A stretch of 58,132 bases of DNA from Pseudomonas sp. (GTDB lineage Bacteria > Pseudomonadota > Gammaproteobacteria > Pseudomonadales > Pseudomonadaceae), in the NCBI RefSeq assembly GCF_030147005.1, contig NZ_JASLAW010000175.1, positions 1-58,132 of the forward strand, written 5' to 3'. The notes below the pieces were generated by a model that made no database searches, was not told the DNA's origin, and saw only the letters and a program-made list of their open reading frames with translations. Below are positions 1-7,942 of the stretch, one piece after another. The position numbers and the translations under genes are program-made. Each line of letters begins with the position of its first letter. Positions within the stretch are counted from its first letter, which is position 1.

Positions 1-100
1 GTTGACTATCAGTCTGACTCCACAAGCACCCACACGAATTGCTTGATTCAGTTGTTAAAGAGCGGTTGGTTAAGAGCTATTCGTCTCAACCGAGGCGCGC
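1..100 (-). promoter_or_regulatory. rRNA operon leader with boxA antitermination site
   Basis: Read on the minus strand, positions 63-52 spell GCTCTTTAACAA, the boxA element bound by the NusB/NusE antitermination complex in rRNA leaders and spacers. The sequence that follows toward position 1 (TGTGGGTGCTTGTGGAGTC) resembles what I remember of Pseudomonas sequence just upstream of 16S rRNA. The rRNA gene itself lies outside the window to the left, so this is inferred from the leader only. The 16S-23S spacer also carries boxA, but the tandem promoters immediately upstream argue for the operon start. Confidence 0.75.
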
Positions 101-128
101 ATTCTACAGCAGCCTCATTTGCTGTCAA
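101..128 (-). promoter_or_regulatory. rrn promoter, proximal (sigma-70)
   Basis: On the minus strand there is a perfect -35 TTGACA (128-123) and a -10 TAGAAT (106-101) separated by 16 bases. It is followed by a GC-rich discriminator (GCGCGCC), which is typical of stringently controlled rRNA promoters sensitive to ppGpp/DksA. It fires toward the left edge into the boxA leader. Confidence 0.75.
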
Positions 129-210
129 GCGGTTATTTTCAGAAGCTTTCGAAGATTTCTTCAACAACTTCAACCACTTGCGCTTCCGATCTCTCGTTAG
201 CGGGAGGCGA

Positions 211-238
211 ATTCTACAGCGTTACACGCTGCTGTCAA
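211..238 (-). promoter_or_regulatory. rrn promoter, middle (sigma-70)
   Basis: Minus-strand TTGACA (238-233), 16-base spacer, TAGAAT (216-211), then a GC-rich stretch CGCCTCCCGC. Geometry and hexamers are the same as in the proximal promoter, so the two form a tandem pair about 110 bp apart. Confidence 0.75.
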
Positions 239-413
239 CACCTCTTTTTCTCAGCTTTCGACCGAGAGGATCGAAACGTTAATAGAGCCAAACAACACTG
301 CTCTACCAACTCCTTCTGGGCTTCGATGAACTGAAGCAACTCGCTGTCGAATTCTGCGTAACTCTTTGTTTACCAAGGAGTTTTCCGTTTCGACTGCGCC
401 GGAAGTGGGGCGA

Positions 414-441
414 ATTATAGACTTCCAGAATCTGCCGTCAA
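414..441 (-). promoter_or_regulatory. rrn promoter, distal (sigma-70)
   Basis: Minus-strand TTGACG (441-436), 16-base spacer, consensus TATAAT (419-414), followed by CGCCCC. It sits directly after the msrQ stop codon and reads in the same direction, so it may be the upstream member of a triple promoter array for the rRNA operon. Positions 129-413 otherwise hold no gene that I can support. Confidence 0.65.
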
Positions 442-448
442 GGGTTAA

Positions 449-1069
449 TTACGTTTTTGTCGCAGAAGGTGCTTTTCTGGTAATAAGGCGCGGAATCCGA
501 CGCATCACCGGCGGCACACGCAACACCAGAAGCAATGCCCCGATAGAAGCATAGACAGCCCACTCCTTAAGATCAGCCCGAACTATCCACAACATGTGCA
601 ACAAGCCGAGCCCCAAAATCACGTACACCAAACGATGCAGTTTTTTCCAGCGACTACCCAACCGACGCTGACTATAACGATTGGACGTCGCGGCCAAAAC
701 CAGTAAAGACAGAAACCCCAGCATGCCGACAATTATGTACGGGCGCTTACGCAACTCCACATCCAGCTGCGACCAGTCAAACCCCAGGACGAATACACAA
801 TAAGCCGCCAAATGCAGCACTACATAGGCAAAGCACCACAACCCCAGTTGCCGGCGAACGGCAATCCACCCTGCCCAACCGCTCAATTTCTGGAGCGGTG
901 TCATCGCAAGCGTGATCAGCAATAGAATCAGGGTGCCCAGACCCAGGCGGTCAACCAGCACTTTGCCCGGGTCGGGCCCCAGGGTAAAACTCCAGGCTTC
1001 ATATAGCCAGTACAAAGGCCATACAGCGGCTGCAATAAAGACGCCGATGCGCCAGATCGGATAACGCAT
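449..1069 (-). CDS. msrQ: MsrQ, heme-binding membrane subunit of the MsrPQ methionine sulfoxide reductase
   Basis: About 206 residues with roughly six hydrophobic helices and conserved histidines, matching the ferric-reductase-like YedZ/MsrQ family. MsrQ passes electrons from the quinone pool through heme to periplasmic MsrP, which repairs oxidised methionines in envelope proteins. I chose the ATG at 1069, which overlaps the msrP stop in a TGATG arrangement, so the two genes are translationally coupled. A TTG three bases upstream is also in frame. It is the last gene of the msrP-msrQ operon, and its end abuts the distal rrn promoter. Confidence 0.93.
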   Translation of the reverse strand: MRYPIWRIGVFIAAAVWPLYWLYEAWSFTLGPDPGKVLVDRLGLGTLILLLITLAMTPLQKLSGWAGWIAVRRQLGLWCFAYVVLHLAAYCVFVLGFDWSQLDVELRKRPYIIVGMLGFLSLLVLAATSNRYSQRRLGSRWKKLHRLVYVILGLGLLHMLWIVRADLKEWAVYASIGALLLVLRVPPVMRRIPRLITRKAPSATKT

Positions 1070-2082
1070 CAATAGTTCTTCTTCAGGTCGAGACCTGTAT
1101 ATAGAGAAGCGACCTCATCCGCGTAGCCATTGAACATCTGCGTGTCACGCACGTTCGGGCTAAAAAGGCCGCTCGGCAACCGGCGTTCCCGCGCCTGGGT
1201 CCAACGCGGATGGTCAACCGTTGGGTTCACATTCGCATAAAACCCATACTCATCAGCAGCGATGCTCTGCCAAGTGGTCTTAGGCTGCTCGCTTGCAAGA
1301 CTGATCCGCACGATCGACTTCACGCTCTTGAAGCCATACTTCCAAGGCACGATCAAGCGCAAGGGCGCACCGTTCTGGTTAGGCAACTCTCGCCCATACA
1401 TACCAACGGCAAGAATCGCCAATGGATTCATCGCCTCGTCCAGACGCAGCCCTTCCACATAAGGCCAGTCGATCAAGCCGAAACTGGAGCGCTGACCCGG
1501 CATGCTCTTCGGGTCCTGCAAAGTTTCAAATCGGATGTACTTCGCTTTGGAAGTAGGTTCAACCTGTTTGAGCAAGGCGGAAATAGGAAAGCCGATCCAG
1601 GGGATGACCATCGACCACGCTTCGACGCAACGCAGGCGGTAGATGCGCTCTTCCAGCTCGTAAGGCTTCATGAAGTCTTCCAAAGCGTAGCGCCCCGGTT
1701 TCGCGACCTCACCGTCAATCACAACACTCCATGGCTCAGTTTTGAGCGAGCCCGCATTCTTCGCCGGGTCGCCCTTGTCTGTGCCGAACTCGTAGAAGTT
1801 GTTGTAGTGGGTTGCATCCTTGAACGGCGTGATCGCCTCATCCTTGACCGTCACCGCTTGCCATTTGGTACCTGGGAGCTTTTGCGCAAACCAATTGGGC
1901 GCCTTGCCCGGCTCGACATCGGCATAACGTGCCGCCTCTTCAGCGCCGGCCCAACGGGGCAAGCTGCTCGTGGCAATGCCGGCAAGCGCACCACCGAGCA
2001 AGCTGCGGCGAGAGAGATAGAAAGACTCAGGAGTGACATCCGATTCGTGGCAATCGGACGCTTTTGGGATTTTGATTAACAT
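1069..2082 (-). CDS. msrP: MsrP, periplasmic molybdopterin methionine sulfoxide reductase
   Basis: 337 residues of the YedY/MsrP family (SUOX-like molybdopterin fold). The N-terminus has a twin-arginine signal (SRRSLLGG, arginines at about 25-26) followed by a hydrophobic stretch and an AGA cleavage site near residue 47, so the folded cofactor-loaded enzyme goes out by Tat. The molybdenum-ligating cysteine is in RLRCVEAWSMVIPW (about residue 152). The enzyme reduces both diastereomers of protein methionine sulfoxide in the periplasm using electrons from MsrQ. ATG start at 2082 with GGAG seven bases upstream. The N-terminal extension before the RR motif is ordinary for the family. Confidence 0.95.
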   Translation of the reverse strand: MLIKIPKASDCHESDVTPESFYLSRRSLLGGALAGIATSSLPRWAGAEEAARYADVEPGKAPNWFAQKLPGTKWQAVTVKDEAITPFKDATHYNNFYEFGTDKGDPAKNAGSLKTEPWSVVIDGEVAKPGRYALEDFMKPYELEERIYRLRCVEAWSMVIPWIGFPISALLKQVEPTSKAKYIRFETLQDPKSMPGQRSSFGLIDWPYVEGLRLDEAMNPLAILAVGMYGRELPNQNGAPLRLIVPWKYGFKSVKSIVRISLASEQPKTTWQSIAADEYGFYANVNPTVDHPRWTQARERRLPSGLFSPNVRDTQMFNGYADEVASLYTGLDLKKNY

Positions 2083-2145
2083 GGCAACTCCGCAGCATTG
2101 GAGAACTGATGCACCAATAGACTGCGGAGTATGGGGGAAATTACA

Positions 2146-3003
2146 TTAAGGCAATGTTTTGTCCCGGCGAAGATGCAGCAGGTACTGAATCGGCCCCGAA
2201 GCGGCGTAGACCAGGAAGGCCAACAACAGAATTCGCGGCGGGTCGCTGAATACCACTGCAAACACCAGTACCACGACAAGAATCGCTACGAAAGGAACAC
2301 GCCCTTTGAGGTCTAACTCCTTGAAGCTGTTGTACTTGATATTACTGACCATCAACATGCCGGCCGCAGCAACCATCAACGCGACCAGGAACGACATTTT
2401 CGATCCCTGGATGCCGTAGTCACTGAACGCCCAAACGATACCCGCCACCACTCCCGCAGCAGCAGGACTGGCCAGGCCAATGAAGTACCGTTTGTCGGCA
2501 GTGCCTACTTGAGTGTTGAAACGCGCAAGACGCAAAGCCGCACCCGCAACATAGATGAAGGCCACCATCCAGCCGACCTTCCCCATATCACCGAGCGCCC
2601 AGGCAAACGCCAGCAACGCAGGGGCGACACCAAAGGCAACCATGTCCGACAACGAGTCGTACTCGGCACCGAAAGCGCTCTGGGTATTGGTCATGCGCGC
2701 GACACGACCATCCAGGCCATCCAGCACCATGGCGACGAAGATGGCGATGGCGGCAAAACCAAAGTACTTGCTGGCACTCGCCGCATCACCCGCAGCCAAT
2801 GCGCTTTGGGCACTCATCGAGTTGATGATGGAATAGAAGCCGGCAAACAGATTCGCCGTAGTAAACAGGTTGGGCAGCAGATAGATGCCACGATGCCGGA
2901 CCTTGCGGCCTTCCGCGTCATGCCCTTCTTCGACATGCTCATCAATCGGTAGCAGGCTTTCGGCGTCAGAAGCCTGGTTTGGCTCTTCGGGACGTTCGCT
3001 CAT
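2146..3003 (-). CDS. pssA: CDP-diacylglycerol--serine O-phosphatidyltransferase
   Basis: 285 residues, integral membrane. The CDP-alcohol phosphatidyltransferase signature is visible as DGLDGRVAR followed by GAEYDSLSD, giving the DGx2ARx8Gx3Dx3D pattern that binds CDP and metal. The enzyme makes phosphatidylserine from CDP-diacylglycerol and serine, the step toward phosphatidylethanolamine in the inner membrane. The first 40 residues are acidic and hydrophilic, and the rest contains about eight hydrophobic helices. It lies between ilvC and msrP on the same strand, but the terminator after ilvC suggests it starts its own transcript. Confidence 0.95.
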   Translation of the reverse strand: MSERPEEPNQASDAESLLPIDEHVEEGHDAEGRKVRHRGIYLLPNLFTTANLFAGFYSIINSMSAQSALAAGDAASASKYFGFAAIAIFVAMVLDGLDGRVARMTNTQSAFGAEYDSLSDMVAFGVAPALLAFAWALGDMGKVGWMVAFIYVAGAALRLARFNTQVGTADKRYFIGLASPAAAGVVAGIVWAFSDYGIQGSKMSFLVALMVAAAGMLMVSNIKYNSFKELDLKGRVPFVAILVVVLVFAVVFSDPPRILLLAFLVYAASGPIQYLLHLRRDKTLP

Positions 3004-3108
3004 GGACTTTACCTTGCAACGGGGTGAAAAAAATTCGACAGATACTTGCGGCGAGTGTTCGCCCGCAAACGATGCAGCTTTATACCAGAACCAGCTTACT
3101 CAAACGAA

Positions 3109-3132
3109 AAAACGCGGCCGAAGCCGCGTTTT
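3109..3132 (-). terminator. Rho-independent terminator of the ilvIHC operon
   Basis: Perfect 10-bp stem (AAAACGCGGC / GCCGCGTTTT) with a tetraloop. On the minus strand it ends in a run of six Ts, 18 bases after the ilvC stop. Confidence 0.85.
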
Positions 3133-3149
3133 CCCTGGGTACGTACGAC

Positions 3150-4166
3150 TTAGTTTTTGGCTTTGTCGACGATTTTGTTGGCACCGATCCACGGCATCAT
3201 GGAGCGCAGTTGCTCGCCGATGACTTCGATACCGTGGGCGGCGTTGTTACGACGCTTGGCGGTCATCGAAGGGTAGCCGGTCGCGCCTTCGCTGATGAAC
3301 ATTTTGGCGTATTCGCCGTCCTGAATACGTTTCAGAGCATTGCGCATAGCCTGGCGGGACTCGGCGTTGATCACTTCCGGACCGGTTACGTACTCACCGT
3401 ACTCGGCGTTGTTGGAGATCGAGTAGTTCATGTTGGCGATACCGCCTTCGTACATGAGGTCAACGATCAACTTCAGTTCGTGCAGGCATTCGAAGTAGGC
3501 CATTTCCGGCGCGTAGCCAGCTTCAACCAAAGTTTCGAAACCGGCTTTCACCAGCTCAACGGTACCGCCGCACAGTACGGCCTGTTCGCCGAACAGGTCG
3601 GTTTCAGTTTCGTCCTTGAAGGTGGTTTCGATGATGCCGGTACGACCGCCGCCGACGCCGGCAGCGTAGGACAGTGCAACGTTCTTGGCGTTGCCCGAAG
3701 CGTCCTGGTAGATCGCGATCAAGTCAGGAATACCGCCGCCTTTGACGAACTCGGAACGTACGGTGTGGCCCGGAGCCTTCGGCGCGATCATGATCACGTC
3801 GAGGTCGGCGCGCGGCACAACCTGGTTGTAGTGAATCGCGAAACCGTGGGAAAAGGCCAGGGTGGCGCCCTTCTTGATGTTCGGCTCGATTTCGTTTTTG
3901 TACAGCGCGGACTGGAACTCGTCCGGAGTCAGGATCATGACCAGGTCGGCGGCCGCAACAGCGGAAGCAACGTCAGTCACTTTGAGGCCGTGAGCTTCAG
4001 CCTTGGCAACGGTAGCCGAGCCTTTGCGCAGGCCAACGGTAACGTCAACGCCGGAATCTTTCAGGTTGCACGCTTGGGCGTGGCCCTGGGAGCCGTAACC
4101 GATGATGGCGACTTTCTTGCCCTGGATGATCGACAGGTCACAATCTTTATCGTAATAAACTTTCAT
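3150..4166 (-). CDS. ilvC: Ketol-acid reductoisomerase (NADP+)
   Basis: 338 residues, the short class I form typical of Pseudomonas. The N-terminal Rossmann fold shows GYGSQGHAQA (about residues 24-33), and the C-terminal knotted domain contains the Mg2+-binding acidic residues (ETDLFGEQ and downstream ECLHE). It isomerises and reduces 2-acetolactate or 2-aceto-2-hydroxybutyrate to the dihydroxy acid, the second common step of valine, leucine and isoleucine synthesis. ATG start at 4166 follows AGAGGAAC. It is last in ilvI-ilvH-ilvC, with a 46-base gap after ilvH and its own terminator downstream. Confidence 0.98.
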   Translation of the reverse strand: MKVYYDKDCDLSIIQGKKVAIIGYGSQGHAQACNLKDSGVDVTVGLRKGSATVAKAEAHGLKVTDVASAVAAADLVMILTPDEFQSALYKNEIEPNIKKGATLAFSHGFAIHYNQVVPRADLDVIMIAPKAPGHTVRSEFVKGGGIPDLIAIYQDASGNAKNVALSYAAGVGGGRTGIIETTFKDETETDLFGEQAVLCGGTVELVKAGFETLVEAGYAPEMAYFECLHELKLIVDLMYEGGIANMNYSISNNAEYGEYVTGPEVINAESRQAMRNALKRIQDGEYAKMFISEGATGYPSMTAKRRNNAAHGIEVIGEQLRSMMPWIGANKIVDKAKN

Positions 4167-4212
4167 GAGGTTCCTCTATATATCCAGGCCGTAAGGCCAT
4201 TCGCTAATTGGG

Positions 4213-4704
4213 TTAGATGCTGAGTACTTTGTCGCCACGGGCAATCCCGGTGACACCACTGCGTACGGTTTCCAGAATCGAGGCCGTCCCGATCGACTGG
4301 ATGAAGCTGTCCAGCTTGTCGCTCGTACCGGTCAGTTGAACGGTATAAACGCTGGCGCTCACATCGACGATCTGCCCGCGATAAATGTCGGTGGTGCGCT
4401 TGATCTCGGCACGTTGGGCACCCGTGGCCTTGACCTTGACCAGCATCAGCTCGCGCTCGATGTGGGCACTTTCCGACAGGTCGACCAGCTTGACCACTTC
4501 GATCAGCTTGTTGAGGTTCTTGGTGATCTGCTCGATCACCTCATCATGACCCACGGTGGTCAACGTCAGGCGCGACAGGGTCGGGTCTTCGGTCGGGGCC
4601 ACGGTCAGGCTTTCGATGTTGTAGTTGCGTTGCGAAAACAGGCCGACAACACGGGACAGAGCGCCGGGTTCGTTCTCCAGAAGCAGGGAGATAATGTGCC
4701 GCAT
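4213..4704 (-). CDS. ilvH: Acetolactate synthase small (regulatory) subunit
   Basis: 163 residues. The N-terminal ACT domain reads ISLLLENEPGALSRVVGLFSQR, the valine-binding regulatory fold, followed by the C-terminal ALS-associated domain. It activates the IlvI catalytic subunit and mediates valine feedback inhibition. I start it at the ATG at 4704, matching the MRxI...LLENE N-terminus of E. coli IlvH; a longer frame to 4734 runs into ilvI. Only two bases separate it from the ilvI stop, so translation is probably coupled. Confidence 0.96.
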   Translation of the reverse strand: MRHIISLLLENEPGALSRVVGLFSQRNYNIESLTVAPTEDPTLSRLTLTTVGHDEVIEQITKNLNKLIEVVKLVDLSESAHIERELMLVKVKATGAQRAEIKRTTDIYRGQIVDVSASVYTVQLTGTSDKLDSFIQSIGTASILETVRSGVTGIARGDKVLSI

Positions 4705-4706
4705 GA

Positions 4707-6431
4707 TTAAGTACGCTCCGTCTTGTTCAGCCACATATCGCGCATAGAGCCGTCTTTGATTTGCATCGGGTAGACGTGCTCGCTGGTATCCACCTGAATA
4801 TCGATGAACACCAGGCGGTCCTTCATGGCGAACGCTTCTTCCATCTTCGGCTTCAGATCTTTCAAATCGGTGATGCGCATGCCTACGTGGCCATAGGCTT
4901 CAACCAACTTGACGAAATCCGGCAGCGATTCCATGTAAGAGTGGGAGTGACGACTACCGTAGCTCATGTCCTGCCACTGACGAACCATGCCCAGCACGCC
5001 GTTGTTCAGGCAGACGATCTTCACGGGAAGGCCGTACTGCAGGCACGTCGACAGTTCCTGGATGTTCATCTGGATGCTGCCTTCGCCAGTGACACAGGCC
5101 ACGTCGGCGTCCGGAAAGCTCAGCTTTACTCCCATGGCCGCCGGGAAACCAAAGCCCATCGTGCCCAGGCCACCGGAGTTGATCCAGCGGTTAGGCTTGT
5201 CGAACTTGTAGTACTGCGCGGCGAACATCTGGTGCTGGCCCACGTCGGAGGTCACAAAGGCGTCGCCCTTGGTCACTTCGCACAGGGTCTCGATCACGGT
5301 TTGTGGCTTGATGATGCTGCCGTCGCCCTTGTCGTAAGGGAACAGGCCGCGGTCGCCGCGCCATTCGTCGATTTGCTTCCACCAGCTGGCAACGGATTCC
5401 TTGTTCGGCGTTTCGCCGATGTCCTTGAGCGCTGCGACCATTTCGGTCAGTACGCTTTCCACTGGCCCTACGATCGGCACGTCGGCCTTGATGGTCTTGG
5501 AGATGGACGCCGGGTCGATGTCGATATGGATGATCTTGGCGTTCGGGCAAAACTTGCTCGCGCCGTTGATCACGCGGTCATCGAACCGTGCGCCAACCGC
5601 CAGAATTACATCGGCGTGGTGCATGGTCAGGTTGGCGGTGTAACTGCCGTGCATGCCGAGCATGCCGACGAACTGACGATCCGAACCCGGAAATGCGCCA
5701 AGTCCCATCAAGGTATTGGTAACCGGCAGGTTAAGCAGCTTGGCCAATTCGGTCAGCGGTGCGGAACCGCCGCCCAGAATCACGCCACCCCCGGAGTACA
5801 GTACCGGGCGCTTGGCGGCCAGGAGCATTTCCGCCGCCTTGCGGATTTGCCCGGAGTGCCCACGCACGGCCGGGCTGTAGGAGCGCAGCTTGGCTTTCTT
5901 CGGGAAAATGTATTCGAATTTTTCGGCCGGGTTAGTCATGTCCTTGGGAATATCTACCACTACAGGACCCGGACGACCGGATTGTGCGAGGTAGAACGCC
6001 TTTTTCATGATTTCCGGAATTTCCGACGCATGCTTGATCATGAAGCTATGTTTCACGATCGGCCGGGAGATACCGATCATGTCGGTTTCCTGGAACGCAT
6101 CAGTACCGACCATGGTGCTGGCAACCTGACCGGAAATAATCACCATCGGAATGGAGTCCATATAGGCAGTCGCGATGCCAGTGATGGCATTGGTTGCGCC
6201 TGGGCCGGACGTTACCAGTACCACGCCGGCTTTACCGGTGGCACGGGCGTAACCATCGGCCATATGGGTCGCGGCCTGTTCGTGGCGAACCAGGATGTGG
6301 GTAACAGCCGGTTCCTTGAACAGTGCGTCGTAGACGTGCAGCAAAGCACCACCAGGGTACCCGTAGATATAGTCGACACCTTCGTCACGCAAAAAGCGGA
6401 CGAGCATCTCACCGCCAGATAAAAGCTCCAC
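4707..6431 (-). CDS. ilvI: Acetolactate synthase large (catalytic) subunit
   Basis: About 574 residues of a thiamine-diphosphate enzyme. The N-terminal pyrimidine-binding domain has the catalytic glutamate in LVRHEQAATHMADGYAR. A central FAD-binding domain follows, and the C-terminal domain has the ThDP signature GEGSIQMNIQELSTC...NNG. It condenses two pyruvates, or pyruvate with 2-ketobutyrate, in the first common step of branched-chain amino acid synthesis. The start is GTG. An in-frame GTG nine bases earlier (6440) lies inside the likely ribosome site AGAGGTG, so I place the start at 6431. First gene of ilvI-ilvH-ilvC, with a leader of more than 250 bases. Confidence 0.95.
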   Translation of the reverse strand: MELLSGGEMLVRFLRDEGVDYIYGYPGGALLHVYDALFKEPAVTHILVRHEQAATHMADGYARATGKAGVVLVTSGPGATNAITGIATAYMDSIPMVIISGQVASTMVGTDAFQETDMIGISRPIVKHSFMIKHASEIPEIMKKAFYLAQSGRPGPVVVDIPKDMTNPAEKFEYIFPKKAKLRSYSPAVRGHSGQIRKAAEMLLAAKRPVLYSGGGVILGGGSAPLTELAKLLNLPVTNTLMGLGAFPGSDRQFVGMLGMHGSYTANLTMHHADVILAVGARFDDRVINGASKFCPNAKIIHIDIDPASISKTIKADVPIVGPVESVLTEMVAALKDIGETPNKESVASWWKQIDEWRGDRGLFPYDKGDGSIIKPQTVIETLCEVTKGDAFVTSDVGQHQMFAAQYYKFDKPNRWINSGGLGTMGFGFPAAMGVKLSFPDADVACVTGEGSIQMNIQELSTCLQYGLPVKIVCLNNGVLGMVRQWQDMSYGSRHSHSYMESLPDFVKLVEAYGHVGMRITDLKDLKPKMEEAFAMKDRLVFIDIQVDTSEHVYPMQIKDGSMRDMWLNKTERT

Positions 6432-6555
6432 GTTGTTCACCTCTAAAACGCCAGAATACCGTCCGTTAAAAACCGACGGGTCTTAATAGGTTTACTTCTC
6501 AACAGAGCATGAGCGACGGTGGTCGCCGACTACGTCAGCACTGACTGAGCAAGTA

Positions 6556-6570
6556 TTGGGATCGTCCCAA
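6556..6570. promoter_or_regulatory. 15-bp perfect dyad in the ilvI leader
   Basis: TTGGGA-TCG-TCCCAA is a perfect inverted repeat (6+3+6). It extends to an outer CAA/TTG pair over 27 bp with three mismatched positions on each side. It lies about 125 bases upstream of ilvI and downstream of the candidate promoter at 6697-6725. It could be an operator or an RNA hairpin; its function is unknown. Confidence 0.4.
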
Positions 6571-6696
6571 GTGTTGCGGGCTTTTCCCACCCAGCGCGAG
6601 GTAACGCGTTGCGGGTGTTACAGGTCGGCGCGGATATGCGCCTCATGATCTGCTGAGCGGGCCTGCTTCTGGCAGTCCCGATACAGCGGACTTTGG

Positions 6697-6725
6697 ATTC
6701 TTCTGTTTCATGCTCTTCAAGTCAA
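6697..6725 (-). promoter_or_regulatory. Candidate sigma-70 promoter for ilvIHC
   Basis: Minus-strand TTGACT (6725-6720), 17-base spacer, AAGAAT (6702-6697). It would give a leader of about 260 bases before ilvI. The leader has no obvious peptide rich in Leu, Val or Ile codons. The rest of the 6432-6862 gap contains only the dyad at 6556-6570 and an inverted GTAAC/GTTAC pair at 6601-6620. Confidence 0.45.
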
Positions 6726-6862
6726 GCAATAATTGCGCTTTTTTCCAACTAAGCGCATGAGAACGTAGAAGAAAGGGCTTTGAGGAGGGATAAAACTCGC
6801 CTGAATGTCGCCAAGCGATAGAAATGTGCGCAAGACTGCCGAAAAATCCGACAGTCATGCAA

Positions 6863-7192
6863 TTAACGAGCGTCGACGATCAATTGGTCGAACTTTTTCA
6901 GCGCGTTGCGCAAGCCAAGGCTCTCCAGCGGCCGGTCGGCATACACCATCTCGGCCATTTCCAGAATTCCGGAAGCATTGGGCAAAGGCAGATCCTGTTC
7001 GAGGATCTGCTTCATGCGCACCAGGAAAACCCATTGCAGCCACTGGTGAAAATCCAATGTGTCGACCGAAAAAGGCTCGACGCTACTGAGGGCTTCGGCG
7101 CTGGGGGACACTTCGTCCCACCAGCCCTGCACGCGCAATTCTCGCTCGATCAACAACAACTGTTCGGCAATGGCCGGAAAACGTACATCCAT
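6863..7192 (-). CDS. YqcC family protein (DUF446)
   Basis: 109 residues, acidic, predicted helical and cytosolic. The pattern QLLLIERELRVQGWW...PFSVDTLDFHQWLQWVFLVRM resembles the YqcC/DUF446 family, a small four-helix fold whose biochemical role is not established. In enterobacteria a relative sits beside the pseudouridine synthase truC; here it follows the TPR lipoprotein gene. Its ATG overlaps the stop of that gene in TGATG, so the two are co-translated. I assign no function beyond the family. Confidence 0.8.
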   Translation of the reverse strand: MDVRFPAIAEQLLLIERELRVQGWWDEVSPSAEALSSVEPFSVDTLDFHQWLQWVFLVRMKQILEQDLPLPNASGILEMAEMVYADRPLESLGLRNALKKFDQLIVDAR

Positions 7193-7926
7193 CAGAGGCT
7201 GACCTTGGCTTTTGCCCGAGCCTGAGCAGCGCCGGCCGCGTCGCCTTGTGCGGCACGCGCGTCACCGATCAACGCCCACAGGCTGGCTTGCAGGTCGGGA
7301 CGACCGTTGGCCATGGTCAAACCACGGCGAGCGAACTGCTCGGCTTGCGGCGCATCACCCTGGGCCATGCGTACCTGGGCCAGGCGATACAACACTTGGG
7401 GTTCGCGAGGCGCAACCCGTTGGGCACGTTCAAGGCTCGACGAAGCGCCATTGAGATCGCCACCGGCCTGCTGTTGCTGGGCAGTGGTGAGCAGCGCCAA
7501 TACCGGGCCATCCAGTTGTTCATCAGCCGACAGACCGCCGGCATTGGACGACGAAGGAATTCCGCTCGGCGTCGACGGCACACTGTAGCTGCCCTGGTTG
7601 ACCGGCGGCGTTTGGATAGGCGTGGAATCGCTCGGCCCCGAAGTGCTTGGCCCAGGGGTCCATGGTTCGGCACTGATCGGCGCTGCGGCGGCGGCACCAC
7701 TGCCAGGCACCATCACTACCACGCCCGAGTCCTGCGGCATTGCCTGAGGTTTGGCCTGCGCCGGACGGTTAGTCACGGTTTGACGAAACCCGCCGTTAGC
7801 CGAAATCCGGTCGTTATTGGAGACGTTCGTACTCGAGTCCACTACCGGAATAGAGCCGCGTTGCACGCTGGAGCAACCGCCGAGCAAAGCCAGAACTGTA
7901 ATCGCTGGAATCCACAACTTGTTCAC
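7192..7926 (-). CDS. TPR-containing lipoprotein
   Basis: 244 residues. The N-terminus MNKLWIPAITVLALLGGC is a lipoprotein signal peptide with the lipobox LGGC (Cys18), so the mature protein should be lipid-anchored in the envelope. Residues about 25-145 are a low-complexity Pro/Ser/Gly/Thr linker. The C-terminal part has two or three TPR-like helical hairpins (SSLERAQRVAPREPQVLYRLAQVRMAQ, AEQFARRGLTM). It starts at GTG 7926 with AGAGGG upstream, 16 bases after mrcB. The position behind PBP1B suggests a cell-wall role, perhaps as a scaffold or regulator of the synthase; that is inference from context only. Confidence 0.85.
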   Translation of the reverse strand: MNKLWIPAITVLALLGGCSSVQRGSIPVVDSSTNVSNNDRISANGGFRQTVTNRPAQAKPQAMPQDSGVVVMVPGSGAAAAAPISAEPWTPGPSTSGPSDSTPIQTPPVNQGSYSVPSTPSGIPSSSNAGGLSADEQLDGPVLALLTTAQQQQAGGDLNGASSSLERAQRVAPREPQVLYRLAQVRMAQGDAPQAEQFARRGLTMANGRPDLQASLWALIGDARAAQGDAAGAAQARAKAKVSL

Positions 7927-7942
7927 TTGAAACCCTCTTTGC

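Noticed and set aside
43..554. Short plus-strand frames in the rrn promoter region
   Set aside because: They cross well-formed minus-strand promoters and boxA, and overlap one another in different frames.
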